Assembly (NCBI GenBank): GCA_017311185.1 | Contig: JAESUZ010002688.1 | Location: forward strand, 1 to 64,000 | Direction of reading: 5' to 3' | From: Proteles cristata cristata | Taxonomy: Eukaryota > Chordata > Mammalia > Carnivora > Hyaenidae | Length of the DNA stretch: 64,000 nucleotides | In this document: piece by piece, positions 1 to 10,803 of the stretch | Layout: every line of letters begins with the position of its first letter | Position numbering within the stretch: the stretch's first letter is position 1 | Notes under the pieces: generated by a model | Database searches by the model: none | What the model saw: the letters and a program-made list of their open reading frames with translations, nothing else | What the model was told of the DNA's origin: nothing | Program-made: the position numbers and the translations under genes

Positions 1-107
1 GCACAGAGTCCGACGCGGGGCTCGAACCCACGAACCGCGAGATCATGACCTAAGCGAAAGTCGGACGCTTAACCGGACGCTTAACCGACTAGCCACCCAG
101 GCGCCCC
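1..107 (-). mobile_element. SINEC, 5' half, cut by window edge
   Basis: tRNA-Lys-related head with intact B-box region (GGGTTCGAGCC on the minus strand). A 12-bp unit GGACGCTTAACC is tandemly duplicated at 63-74 and 75-86. Confidence 0.9.
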
Positions 108-217
108 AAGGGCTAGTTTTAGCATCAGAATTTGAGCTCAGGTCTCCATGCGCACTTTCCCGTCGTCAGCCGATGTTCCTATAATAAACACTCCATCGGT
201 AGTATGTGGTGTTTTGG

Positions 218-420
218 TTTTTTTTTTTTTTTTAGTTTATTTATTTGTAGATAGGGAGACAGAGACAGTGGGAGCAGGAGAGGGGCAGAACGAGAGGGAG
301 AGAGAGATTCTCACTCAGGCTTCACACTGCTAGCTGCAGAGCCCAACGCGGGGCCCAAACCTACATGACCTGAGCTGAACCAGGAGTCGGAAGCTGAAGT
401 GGCTGAGCCACCAGGTGCCC
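218..420 (-). mobile_element. SINEC, older copy
   Basis: Poly(T) start, GA-rich body and degraded tRNA-like head ending CACCAGGTGCCC. Confidence 0.85.
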
Positions 421-431
421 TGGCAGTAGGA

Positions 432-500
432 AAGGATGGCTTTTTCTTTTTTTTTTCTTTTTTTGTTTTTTGTTTTTTGTTTTTTAAGGATGGCTTTTTC
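432..500 (-). repeat. Poly(T) tract flanked by 15-bp direct repeats
   Basis: AAGGATGGCTTTTTC occurs at 432-446 and 486-500. Between them is only a 39-nt T-rich tract with C and G interruptions. It looks like a retro-insertion truncated to its poly(A) tail. Confidence 0.7.
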
Positions 501-1141
501 TAACTACCTAGCACATTATTGTGTTAATGAGTCACCATCCTCACGAGATACCATAAATTAATAGTAAGAGAAAGAGAATGGAAGTAGAAAAGCAAGCTGA
601 TGAATACATAATTATGTCTGTATTCGGAAACCAGCTATAAATGATTTTTTTTAACTTTTTAAAACACTTTGTCTTACATTTGTCACAGAAATGTGTGGAT
701 TTACCAGAGGATGTGCTTTATCACTTCCTTTGGTTGTAAATATACTGCGGTCAAACAGGATTTGCTGCCTATTTTCTTTGACCTTCAAAGGGCTTTTTTT
801 ATTATGTAAATATACAAATTAATCACTGAGAAGAGGAGTTTAGAAAGCTGTTTGGAATTGGAATAGAATTGCTAAATAGATTTATGGCTACTGTGTCTGA
901 AGAGCCCAGAAGAATTGAGGTCCGGAACTGACCTTGAGGGTAGGAGGGACTCTCTGGAGCAGATTTCCATTTAAGGACAGAATGAAGATGTCAAAGGTCA
1001 GGGCCAAATCCATTTTTGCATGGCCCCTGGACGGAAGGATGATTTTAACAGATGAATATTTGCAAATGGTTTGAGCCCCAATTAAGTAAAATATTACTCC
1101 TAAAAAACTTTTTTAATAAAAAAAATTCCCTTCTTATTGGC

Positions 1142-1143
<2 letters not shown>
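501..1143. other. Unassigned AT-rich DNA
   Basis: No open frame of note and no repeat I recognise. Confidence 0.5.

Positions 1144-1180
<37 letters not shown>
1144..1180. repeat. (TG)18 microsatellite
   Basis: Uninterrupted TG repeat, likely polymorphic. Confidence 0.98.
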
Positions 1181-1181
<1 letters not shown>

Positions 1182-1279
1182 CTGCATAATATATGTTGGT
1201 ATATGTAAATATATAAATAACTATATAATATCCTTGGTTTCACCTCTTGGCCTTCAAAATCTAAAATATATACTACCTT

Positions 1280-1500
1280 GGGGCGCCTGGGTGGTTCAGT
1301 CGGTTAAGTGTCCGACTTCGACTCAGGTCATGATCTCATGGTTCGTGGGTTTGAGCTGGGCTCTGTGCTGACAGCTTAGAGCCTGGAGCCTGTGTTTGAA
1401 TTCTGTCTCCCTCTCTCTCTGACCCTCCCCTGCTTACTCTGTCTCTATCTCTCTCTCAAAAATAAATAAAACATTAAAATAGATAAATAAAATAAAAAAT
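1280..1500 (+). mobile_element. SINEC with target duplication
   Basis: Flanked by a 17-bp duplication (AAAATATATACTACCTT before, one mismatch after at 1501-1517). Confidence 0.93.
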
Positions 1501-1569
1501 AAAATATATACTATCTTAAATAAACATAAATTAATTAATTAATTAAATATTTACTATCTGATAATTTTT

Positions 1570-1780
1570 TTTAAATGTTTTATTTATTTCTAGGAGAGAG
1601 AGAGAGAGACAGCGTGAGCTGGGGAGGGTCAGAGAGAGAGGGAGTCACAGACTGAAACAGGCTCCAGGCTCTGAGCTGGCAGTCAGCACAGAGCCCGACC
1701 CGGGGCTCGAACCCACGAACCGCGAGATCATGACCTGAGTCGAAGTTGGACGCTCAACCGACTAAGCCACCCAGGCGCCC
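1570..1780 (-). mobile_element. Young SINEC with target duplication
   Basis: TACTATCTGATAATTTTTT flanks both ends. Tail begins TTATTTATTTCTAGGAG, the young-subfamily hallmark. Confidence 0.94.
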
Positions 1781-1812
1781 CTACTATCTGATAATTTTTT
1801 AAAAATTTAAAA

Positions 1813-1918
1813 GCTGTGGCACCTGGCTGGCTTAGTCAGAAGAGACTGCAGCTCTTGATCTTGGGGTTTTGAGTTTGACCCAACGTTGGGTGTAGAGAGG
1901 AGTTAAAAAAATAAATAA
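1813..1918 (+). mobile_element. Short CAN SINE (tRNA part plus GGGTGTAGAG tail)
   Basis: Old compact form lacking the CT-rich body. Its A-rich tail is the landing site of the next SINE. Confidence 0.8.
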
Positions 1919-1919
1919 G

Positions 1920-2138
1920 CTTTTTTTTTCATGTTTTATTTATTTCTGAGAGAGAGAATGAGAGACAGCATGAGAAGGGGAGGGTCAGAGAGAGAGGGAG
2001 ACACAGAATCCGAAGCAGGCTCCAGGCTCTGAGCTGGTTGTCAGCACAGAGCCCGACGTGGGGTTCAAACCCATGAACTGTGAGATCATGACCTGGCCGA
2101 AGTCAGACACTTAACTGACTGAGCCACCCAGGCACCCC
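1920..2138 (-). mobile_element. SINEC inserted in an A-rich tail
   Basis: Flanked by AAATAAATAAGC / AAATAAATAAAC. Confidence 0.9.
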
Positions 2139-2445
2139 CAAAATAAATAAACTTAAAAATAAATATTTACTCTCTGTCCCCTTACAGAAAATGTTTGCCA
2201 ACCCTTGTTCTAGAAATAAGCAATGCTCTGTGTTTATATGAAGAGTAGAGTTGTGATAGAGTTGAAGGAGTTTTTGACAGGCTTTATTATTTGCAAAGAG
2301 TTGTCTGCTGAGAGTGAGGGAAAAGTGGCCGACGGGGCTCAAACAGTCATAAAGTTTTGAAATAATTGCCGTGGGAATTTCCTGCATATGATAAAAGAAC
2401 CATTCAAATCATGGGGAAGTGATAGATGTTTTTAACACTTTTTAA

Positions 2446-2642
2446 AAAAAATTTTTTTAAATGTCTTTATTATGAGAGATGGAGAAAGAGAGTGAGCAGG
2501 GGAGGGGCAGAGAGAGAGGAAGCAGGCTCCAGGCTCTGAGCTGTCAGCACAGAGCCCAACGTGGGGCTTGAACCCACAAACCATGAGATCATGACCTGAG
2601 CTGAATTCAGTCGCTTAACCTACTGAGCCACCTTGGCACCCC
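2446..2642 (-). mobile_element. SINEC with target duplication
   Basis: GGGAAGTGATAGAT upstream and GGGAAGTGTTAGAT downstream. Confidence 0.9.
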
Positions 2643-2845
2643 TGGGAAGTGTTAGATTCTTAATAAGTGATGTCTGTGCTGCAAGTGGCTAGTCATACAC
2701 AGCAAAAAGATCATTACCTCACTCCTCACCAGATAAACTTCGGATATGATGAAAATTTCATTTGATTTCATTTTATTTATTTGAATATTTTAAATGTGAG
2801 AGAATGAGAACATTAAAGTACCGAAAAAACGTTTGGGTAAATATA

Positions 2846-3032
2846 TTTTTTAAGTTTATTTATTTATTTTGAGAGAGAGAGAGAGCTAGCACTAGCAGAA
2901 GAGGGGAAGAGAGAGAATCCCAAGCAGGCTCCATGCTGTTAACAGCACGGAGCTCAATCTCACAAACTGAGATCATAATCTGAGTCAAAATCAAGAGTTG
3001 GATGCTTAACCGACTGAGCCACCCAGGCACCC
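2846..3032 (-). mobile_element. SINEC, divergent
   Basis: GA-rich body and head ending GCCACCCAGGCACCCC; abuts another SINE in opposite orientation. Confidence 0.85.
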
Positions 3033-3205
3033 CTGGTTGGCCCTCATGGTTGGGGAGTTTGAGCTCTGTGTCAGGCTCTGCACTGACAGTGTGGAGCCTG
3101 CTTGGGAGTCTCTCTGTCTTCCTCCATCTCTACTCCTCCCTCACTTGTGTGCTGTCTCGAAATTAAGGAAAAAAAAAAACTTAAAAAATGAAAAATTAAA
3201 ATTAA
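3033..3205 (+). mobile_element. SINEC, 5'-truncated
   Basis: Lacks the A-box head; begins at GGCCCTCATGGTTGG and ends in a poly(A) tract. Confidence 0.75.
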
Positions 3206-3540
3206 AAAAATGACTGTCTCAGTTATGCAGATATAATTGGGAAGGCACCCAGTGTCCTGCAAGAAGGTTCTAACAAAGCTTTTTGGGGGGAGTGTATGTA
3301 TGTGTGTGTGCAGGCATGCGTCTCTCCTAACCGGTAAAAGCCGCCTTACCCTTTGTTTTGCCCAGTCATGGGGGAAGAGGTGGCTCAGTACCCTTAGGAA
3401 AGAGGGGACCAAGACCCCCGTTTCTGTCCACAGAGTTCTGAATTTAAGGAGACTTTATGTACCTATACAAAGGCCCAGTGAGTGCCCAGCAAGACTGAGT
3501 CGACACCAGTTTTAGTTCTCTCTGTATTTGGCATTTATTA

Positions 3541-3765
3541 TTTTTTAAATTTTTTTATGTTTTTTTATTTATTTCTGAGAGAGAGAGAGCAAGCACATGT
3601 GAGCAGGGGAGGGTCAGAGAGAGAAGGAGATACAGAATCTGAAACAGGCTCCGGCCTCTGAGCTAGCTGTCTGCACAGAGCCCGACACAGGATTTGAACC
3701 CACGAACTGTGAAATCATGACCTGAGCCAAAGTCGGACGCTCAACCGACTGAGCCACCCAAGTGC
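3541..3765 (-). mobile_element. SINEC with target duplication
   Basis: Flanked by CTCTGTATTTGGCATTTA on both sides. Confidence 0.93.
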
Positions 3766-3796
3766 CTCTGTATTTGGCATTTAGAGGAGAATTCTT

Positions 3797-3972
3797 GGGG
3801 TGCCTAAGTAACTCAGTTGTTTGAGCATCCGAGTCTTAATTTTAAGACCTAAGCTTAGGTCATGGTCTTGTAGCTCGTGGAATTGAGCCCCATGTCAGGC
3901 TCCTCACTCTGCAAAGCCCGTTTGTGATTCTCTCTCTCTCTCTCAAATAAATAAAAACTTTTTTTAAAAAAA
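3797..3972 (+). mobile_element. SINEC, old
   Basis: Degenerate head (GGGGTGCCTAAGTAACTCAG) and CT-rich body. Confidence 0.8.
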
Positions 3973-4069
3973 TGGAAGAGAATTTTTTCACTCTTTGGGC
4001 TAAGTAAGCACCCCCTCAAAATCCTTGGCCAATCAGTGGAGAGCAGGGGAAACCACAATGGGGAAAACT

Positions 4070-4510
4070 AAACTTTCTTCTAATAGGGCATGGGGAAGGT
4101 CTCAACTATGATAGAGAAAATTAACATATGTAACTACCACATCTGTACCTTGAGTTTGCAAAGCAGATCATACTAATTACACTAGTATAGAAAGAGCTCT
4201 TTTATAAATCAAGAAGAAAAACGCATTCAAAAAAATAGATAAAAAGCATGACTAATGAATTATAGAAGAATAAAAGTAACTGACCATTAAATGTATGAAA
4301 AATGTTTAATGTATACTGGTAATCAAAAAACTGTACAAATAAAATGTGATATTTGTCACAGATCAGATGGTCAAAAAAAAATACTATTCTGTGTTGGTAG
4401 TAGGTGCAAGAAAAAAATCTACTTCCATATACTGTAAATTAAAAGGTACAACAAGGTGTCAATATGCATAAAAAACTAATATGTATATTTGTTTAATTTT
4501 TAAAAATAAA
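4070..4510 (+). mobile_element. L1-like remnant, very diverged
   Basis: Phrases such as ACTGGTAATCAAAAAACTGT and CAGATCAGATGGTCAAAA resemble the 3' end of old L1 ORF2. Resumes after the SINEs at 5098-5200. Family not assigned. Confidence 0.4.
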
Positions 4511-4514
4511 CAGA

Positions 4515-4630
4515 GGAGCACCTGGGTGGCTGAGTTGGTTAGGTATTCAACTTGATCTCAACTCAGGTCTTTTTTATTTTTTAATGTTTATTTTTGAGAG
4601 ATAGAGACAGACATGAGCAGAAGAGGGGCA

Positions 4631-4667
<37 letters not shown>

Positions 4668-4890
4668 TCCAAAGCAGGCTCCAGGCTCTGAGCTGTCAGC
4701 ATAGAGCCTGATGTGAGGCTCGAACTCACAAGCTGTAAGATCATGACCTGAGTTGAAGTCAGACGCTTGACTGACTGAAGCACCCAGGTGCCCCTCAACT
4801 CAGGTCTTGATCTCAGGGTCGTGAGTTCATGCCCTACATTGGGCTCTACACTAGGCGTGGAGCTCACACACACACAAAATAGAAGTGGGG
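4515..4890 (+). mobile_element. Host SINEC split by a second SINE
   Basis: Head at 4515-4570 and body at 4795-4890; the gap is the minus-strand SINE at 4571-4794. Confidence 0.85.
4571..4794 (-). mobile_element. SINEC nested inside another SINEC
   Basis: TCAACTCAGGTCT is duplicated at 4558-4570 and 4795-4807. The body carries a (CA)n run of about 16 units at 4632-4664. Confidence 0.93.
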
Positions 4891-5097
4891 GCGCCTGGGT
4901 GGCTCAGTCAGTTGGGTGTCCGGCATCAGCTCAGGTCATGAACTCACGGGTCATGGGTTCGAGCCTCGCATCAGGCTCTTATGCTGACAGCTAGCTCAGA
5001 GCCTGGAGCCTGTTTCAGATTCTGTGTCTCCCTCTCTCTCTGACCCTCCCCTGCTCATGCTGTCTCTCTCTCTCAGAAATAAATAAAACATTAAAAA
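4889..5097 (+). mobile_element. SINEC with target duplication
   Basis: AAAATAGAAGTGG flanks both ends (4876-4888 and 5098-5110). Confidence 0.94.
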
Positions 5098-5394
5098 AAA
5101 ATAGAAGTGGAATTTCTAAGGAAATAATTGGGCAAGTGCCCAAAGATGTAAAAACATTTGTTGTGCCACTATTAAAGAATATATATGATTCACAAGTACA
5201 GTGGATTGATTGTGCCTTGGGGTAGAATCCAGTAACAAATTGGTGCGATGCCTTCCAAATGTATGAGTGTTCTAATATTTCCCTCCTATTTTAATGTCTA
5301 TATTAATGGAAGCTCATTCGCTGCCCTCCACCACCACACCTATCCCCAGTATGCCTGAATTGCTGTAAATTCTCTCAGCCATTCTTTTTTTTTC

Positions 5395-5495
5395 CTTATT
5401 TTTTTAAAGTAAGCTCTAGGCCCAATGTGGGACTTAAACTCAAGACCCTGAAATCAAAAATGGCATGCTCTACCGACTAAGCCAGGCAGGTGTCC
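5395..5495 (-). mobile_element. Short CAN SINE
   Basis: Old compact form; minus-strand head reads CCTGCCTGGCTTAGTCGG. Confidence 0.75.
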
Positions 5496-5518
5496 CTGTG
5501 AGCCTTTCTTTTTATTTT

Positions 5519-5745
5519 TTATTTATTTTTTATTTTTTTAACATTTATTTTTTGAGAGACAGAGAGAGACAGATCCTGAGCAGGGGAGGGGCAGAGAGAG
5601 AGGGAGTCACAGATTCTGAAGCAGGCTCCGGACTCTGAGCTGTCAGCACAGAGCTCTATGCGGGGCTTGAGCTCACAAACCGTGAGATCAGGACCTGAGC
5701 CAAAGTGGAAGGTGTAACAAACTGAGCCATCCACCAGCCTCCCCC
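5519..5745 (-). mobile_element. SINEC, divergent head
   Basis: Good GA-rich body; the head is degraded and runs into a C-rich tract. Confidence 0.85.
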
Positions 5746-6141
5746 CCACCTCCCACCCCCTCAGTTAGCCCTGCTTATCAAGAACAAAAGAAAGGATTGT
5801 ATCAAAGTTGAATGAGAAGAAGGAAAGAAAAAGGAGGAATTGGGATTTCCCAGTCTACAGAAATTTTGGCCTTTTTAATGGCAATAAGTAATGCCCAAAA
5901 TGAAGGACGCTTCTGGATCTTCTAGTGGGATTCAAATGAAATGTAAATGCCATTTACTCCTTTCCAGAAAGTAAACTTTTTTGTTTGTTTGTTTGTTTGT
6001 TTGTTTGTTTTTGGTGCCAAGACCCGGGATAGAAAGTAAACTCTTTACTGACCCCTTCTAGGTCATTGCTAATTGTCCCACCTGCAGTAGGTGAGCGTCT
6101 TATTCTTTAGACATAAGGGAAACCATATAATTTATCATCTA
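5746..6141. other. Unassigned DNA with a (TTTG)n run
   Basis: A TTTG repeat of about 7 units lies at 5980-6012. Nothing else recognised. Confidence 0.6.
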
Positions 6142-6180
6142 GGGCACACGTGACTCAGTTGGATAAGCGTCCGATTCTTC
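6142..6180 (+). mobile_element. SINEC head fragment
   Basis: About 40 bp: GGGCACACGTGACTCAGTTG and GGATAAGCGTCCGA only. Confidence 0.6.
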
Positions 6181-6806
6181 TCTTTCCCTTGAAGCATTTA
6201 AATATAATATACTTTTATTTATGTAATGATATAATACTAGTCTTTGCCACAAGCCTGAAAGTTCCACGTGGTAGGGACTGTTTTCTCATGGTATTACAGG
6301 ACCCCAGTACGTTGTACTCATTCAGTACTCTCTTAGTGGGTACAGCCGTATCCCACAAATCTTATTAGATACCCTTCAAGGTGGAGAGGTATATCCGGTG
6401 TATGAGCTTGGTGGTGGAGACAGTGGCCAAGTGGGCAGAGGACTAGAGGAGTTCAGGGCTGGTGCGAGTGGGGAAGCAAGAAGGGGTGCCGCAGACACTA
6501 AAGGGTGCTTATTGAGTTTCCCCCCATGCCTCCAACATCCCAATTCCACTCCAATACTTTTTCAGTCACCTATGCATTCTTTTCTTTGGAGAAAGAGGTA
6601 AACCTCAGAGTGAAAAACCAACACCAAAATAGCTTTGCAGAGTTAGAACGTGTCCAAGAAACCAGTCACAGCTCAACTGGATGGTGTTCCTCCAAACAAT
6701 TCTCAACTGGGGAAGCTTACACTCCTCCAGCACGTGGAAAGATGAATACACCTTCTTCTGCTGTCAGTTGCTGAGAGAGAAGTTTTCTCTCCTTATGGAC
6801 CCACCA
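6181..6806. other. Unassigned DNA beside the MRPS33 retrocopy
   Basis: No repeat recognised; part may be the retrocopy's 3' untranslated sequence. Confidence 0.4.
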
Positions 6807-7127
6807 CCATCCCTTTGTTGCTGCTCTTTTCCCTTCTCCCTGCCTCGGTGTCCCCTTGCCACGAAGCTTCTTTAGATGCATCTGCTCATCCTTGAGTCCT
6901 GGTGCTCATCTCCGTAGAGGCCAAGGAAAGGTAGTGTCCCACCGGGTGCAAAGTCAAGTGCTGTGCTTTGGATACCAGTCAAAGGTCTCCTTCCTCTTGG
7001 CTAAAGGCTGCTCACCGAAGAGCTTCACCACTTGCATGGATTTGGAATCTGTAGATCTGGCAACTTTGCCGAATAGCCAGGCGCTGAGACGACTCATGCA
7101 CAAGGCGTATTCTGAAAGTTAAGACAT
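6807..7127 (-). pseudogene. MRPS33P: MRPS33 processed pseudogene (mitochondrial ribosomal protein S33)
   Basis: On the minus strand a single uninterrupted block reads as the small mitochondrial ribosomal subunit protein mS33. Recognisable stretches are [40 protein letters not shown] and, in another frame, FLGLYGDEHQD then LKKLRGKG. The parent protein is about 106 residues. The copy is dead: codon 3 is TAA, a TGA follows the YPKHST segment, there are frameshifts around 6888-6950, and the natural stop position reads TGG. No introns are present although the parent is spliced, so it is a retrocopy. A poly(A) tail and target duplication were not clear, and the 3' UTR part (6480-6806) may belong to it. 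Confidence 0.85.
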
Positions 7128-7195
7128 TTCTTGAGCACCAAGGAGTAAGAGTCCCTACTTGTGACCTTCCTCTCCCTCAAGCCCCTCTCCCCAAG

Positions 7196-7370
7196 CATTC
7201 AACTCTTGATTTTGGCTCAGGTCATGATCTCACAGTCGAGAGACTGGGCCCCATGCTGGGCTGTGCACTAGGCGTGAAACCTGCTTAAGATCTTCTTTCC
7301 CATTCCTTCTGCCCCTTCCCTGCATGCTCTCGCTCGCTCACTCTCTCTCTCTCTCTCTCTCAAAAATGTA
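7196..7370 (+). mobile_element. SINEC, 5'-truncated
   Basis: Begins within the A/B-box interval; ends in a (CT)n tract. Confidence 0.8.
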
Positions 7371-7640
7371 TCATCTAAACCAAAACCCTTGAGAATGAAT
7401 GGAGATGCTATTAATAATCACTCTGTGATTGTCCTCGGGACACCAGGGCATATCATCAGTCTATATACCATACGACTGTGCCATGCTTGAGAAGAACAGG
7501 TCTGGTGAACTGCAGATATTAGTAGGTGTAAATTGAAGCACAAATCAGATAGATAGCTACCTGGCTAGAAAGATAGATATTGATTGATTTGTGTAAGGTA
7601 TAGACACATACAGCATGATAATTTTAATAGATATCCATTT

Positions 7641-7743
7641 TATTTCTTATTTTAAGTAATCTCCACACCCAGTGTGGGGCTCAAACTCACAACCCCAAGA
7701 TCAAGAATTGCACACTCTACCCAGCGAACCAGCCAGGCACTCC
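7641..7743 (-). mobile_element. Short CAN SINE with target duplication
   Basis: TAGATATCCATTTTAT flanks both sides. Confidence 0.85.
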
Positions 7744-8183
7744 AGTAGATATCCATTTTATATCCATTTGAGTCCACTAAATTTTCTTCTTACCTGGCTT
7801 CTGCCTCACAGCTTTTCTAACAGCTACTTCAACAGCTTTGAAAAATTCTGTTGCTAGCTTTTTAAATTCTTGTTCGTTTACAGTTGTTAAAATCTAAAAA
7901 GGAGGTAATAGCAGATATAGTCCTTTGGCTCACTCAACCTTCATTCCAACATTTTTTGCTTACTATTCTTACATAAAAGCTTATGCTCCCAGGCAGTCTT
8001 GTTGCTAACTGCGACCATGTGACTCACTTCTGGCTAATGAGATTTAAGTGGAAGTTTGCTGCTGCTGCTTCCTTTTCCTCTTTCCTGCTTGGAATGTATA
8101 AAATATTTGTTGCCCAGCATCCATTAGCAACAAAGGAAAACAGGAAGACGGAAGATCCTTGTTTCTTTGATCATGTCTTTACA
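7744..8183. other. Unassigned DNA
   Basis: No gene or repeat recognised. Confidence 0.5.
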
Positions 8184-8397
8184 TTTTTTTTTTGATGTTT
8201 TATTTATTTCTGGGAGAGAGAGAGACAGAACATGAGCAGGGGAGGGTCAGAGAGAGGGGGAGACACAGAATCAGAAGCAGGCTCCAGGCTCTGAGCTGCC
8301 AGCACAGAGCCTGATGTGGGGCTGGAACCCACGAACAGCAAGATCGTGACCTGAGCCGAAGTCAGACACTCAACCGACTGAGCCCCCCAGGCGCCCC
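8184..8397 (-). mobile_element. SINEC with target duplication
   Basis: GATCATGTCTTTA on both sides. Confidence 0.94.
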
Positions 8398-8495
8398 TGA
8401 TCATGTCTTTAAACTACCAACACCAGCTCTGATACCACCTACCAACAGACATGGTAAGCAAACAAACCTTTTTCTTGTTTTAAGAAAGATTTCTG

Positions 8496-8730
8496 ATGGG
8501 TTGCTTGGGGGGCTCAGTCGGCTGAGCACCTGACTTGATTTCAAGTCAGGTCATGATCTCACAGTTTGTGAGATCACATCAAGCCACACATCGTGCACGC
8601 ACTGACAGCTCTGGGTCTGCTTGGGATTTTCTCTCTGTCCCTTTCTCACTGCCCCTCCCCAACTCCCGCTTCTGCTCACTCTGTCTCAAAAGAAAGGAAG
8701 GAAGGAAGGAGGGAAGGAAGAAAAAAATGT
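8496..8730 (+). mobile_element. SINEC with (AAGG)n tail
   Basis: The A-rich tail has mutated into a GGAA-type repeat at 8693-8725. Confidence 0.88.
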
Positions 8731-8735
8731 TTTGA

Positions 8736-8950
8736 GGGCACCTGGGCTCAGTCAGTTAAGTGTCTGACTTTGGCTCAAGTCATGATCTCACAGTTCATGA
8801 GTTCCAGCCTTGCATCAGACTCTCTGATGTCAGCACAGAGCCTGCTTTGGACCCTCTGCCCCCCCCGCCCCACCTCTCTGCTCCTCCCCCACTCATTCTC
8901 TCCCTCCCTCCCTCTCTCTCTCTCTCTCTCAAAATAAATAAACTTAAAAA
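8736..8950 (+). mobile_element. SINEC
   Basis: Follows the previous copy head-to-tail; CT-rich body with a C8 run. Confidence 0.9.
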
Positions 8951-8984
8951 CAATTTTATGCTCAGCTGTGGGGGTTTTTTTCTT

Positions 8985-9135
8985 TTAAGTTTTCATTTAA
9001 ATTCCAGTCAGTTAACATAGAGTGTAATATCAGTTTCAGCTGTAGAATTTAATAATTCGGCACACACATCCAACACCCAGTGCTCATCACAAGTTCCCTC
9101 CTTAATCCCCACAGCCAGCTGCAGCTTTAGCTAAT
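8985..9135 (-). mobile_element. L1 3' UTR fragment (antisense)
   Basis: Contains ACACCCAGTGCTCATCACAA, a phrase typical of carnivore L1 3' UTRs read in reverse. Confidence 0.55.
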
Positions 9136-9398
9136 ATAGAAATCATATGTCAAAGTAACATACATATATAGGCACATATATGTATATACATGTAGTATAC
9201 TTTAAAAGAATTAAACAAAATTAGAGCAGGCTAACTGCAGTAACAATCCCCAAAATTCTAGTAGCTGAACTCAATAAAAATGTTTTCTCCTCCTTCATTT
9301 TCTCAGTACAATGCAGGGGTAGGCAAGTAAGAGGTGGGGGTATATTCAGGCTGATTTCATACTGGAGCCACCGAGTGGCTTTAAGACCACTGAGAAGA

Positions 9399-9602
9399 GG
9401 GGCACCTGGGTGGCTCAGTTGGTTGAGCATCCAACTTTGGCTCAGGTCATGATCTCACAGCTTGTGAGTTCAAGCCCCACATTGAGCTCTGTGCTGGCAG
9501 CATGGAGCCAGGAACCTGCTTCAGATTCTGTGTCTCTATCTCTCTCTGCCTCTCCCCTGCTCTCTTGCTCTCGCTCTCTCTCAAAAATATAACATTAAAC
9601 AA
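9399..9602 (+). mobile_element. SINEC with target duplication
   Basis: AAGACCACTGAGAAG before and AAGACCACTTAGAAG after. Confidence 0.94.
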
Positions 9603-9845
9603 AAGACCACTTAGAAGGGAGAGACAGATGAGCGGGCTTGTGCGTGGGGGAATCATATATGACTCCTGCCTGGACTCCATGGGGCAGAACTGGTCACATG
9701 GCCCCACTGAACTGAAAGATCAACTGGGATATGCAGTCTTCCTGTGTTCTCCAGAGAAAAATGAACCAGTTTAGTAAATGTATTGAATTGTCTTTGCCTT
9801 GGGAAATTTTGGGGAGAAGAATAGAGCAGTAAGAACATCAAAACC

Positions 9846-10043
9846 TGGGTTGCCTGGGTGTCTCAGTCAGTTAAACATCCAATCTCAGCTCAGGTCATGA
9901 TCTCACAGTTACGGGTTTGAACCCGCATTAGGATCCGTAGTGACAGTGTAGAGCCTGTTTGGGACTCTCTCTCTCCCTCTCTCTCTGCTCCTCCCCCACT
10001 CACACTCTCTCTCAAAATTAATAAATAAATAACTTAAAAAGTA
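9846..10043 (+). mobile_element. SINEC
   Basis: Complete head and CT-rich body; tail AATAAATAAATAACTT. Confidence 0.9.
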
Positions 10044-10050
10044 ATATTCT

Positions 10051-10500
10051 AGGGGCACATAGGTGGCTCAGTCAGTTAAGTGTCCAGCTCTTTTGAAAAA
10101 ATTTTAAATGTTTTATTTATTTCTGAGAGAGAGAGAGCAGAGGAGGGTCAGAGAGAGAGGGAGACACAGAATCTGAAGCAGGCTCCAGGCTCTGAGCTAG
10201 CTGTCAGCACAGAGCCTGACGTGGGGCTCGAACCCACGAACCGTGAGATCATGACCTGAGCCAAAGTCGGACACTTAACCGACTGAGCCCCCAGGTATCC
10301 CAAGTGTCCAAGTCTTGATTTCAGGTCAGTCATGATCTACCTGTTCCATGAGACCCAGCCCCACATTGGGCTTTGCATTGACAGCACAGAACCTGCTTGG
10401 GATCCTCTCTCTTCCTCTCACTCTACCCCTTCCCAGCTCACGTGCTCTCTCTCTCTCTCTCTCTCTCAAAGTAAATAAATAAATGTTAAAAAAAGATTTT
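10051..10500 (+). mobile_element. Host SINEC split by a second SINE
   Basis: Head 10051-10092 and body 10302-10500. Confidence 0.87.
10093..10301 (-). mobile_element. SINEC nested inside another SINEC
   Basis: AAGTGTCCAGCTCTT (10078-10092) and AAGTGTCCAAGTCTT (10302-10316) are the duplicated target within the host A-box region. Confidence 0.93.
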
Positions 10501-10569
10501 AAGAAAAGTAATATTCTGAAATGTTAGTGTGATTTCTATCTCAGATAACACAATGTACAAATATTTATT

Positions 10570-10795
10570 CCTTCCAGCAAAGCCTATGGCTGTTGTGACA
10601 CCCACAGACTTAGTGATTTAAACAACACAGATGTGTTCTCACAGTTCTAGAGAGGAGAGGTCTGCAAGGGGTCTCCCTTGGCTACAGTCAGGGTATCAGC
10701 AGGGTTGTTTTCTCTTTTTCAGCTCCTGGATGTTTCGTGTAGCATCAGAGGGCATGTAAATCAGGTTGTCTGCCTACGGGGCTGCTACGTGTGAT
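10570..10795 (-). mobile_element. MLT1-like (MaLR) LTR fragment
   Basis: CTTAGTGATTTAAACAACAC and TCTCACAGTTCTAGAGAG are the reverse of the MLT1 3' end. Confidence 0.6.
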
Positions 10796-10803
10796 CACGG
10801 GCA

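Noticed and set aside
4632..4664. (CA)n as a regulatory Z-DNA element
   Set aside because: It is an expansion inside a nested SINE body; nothing ties it to a promoter.
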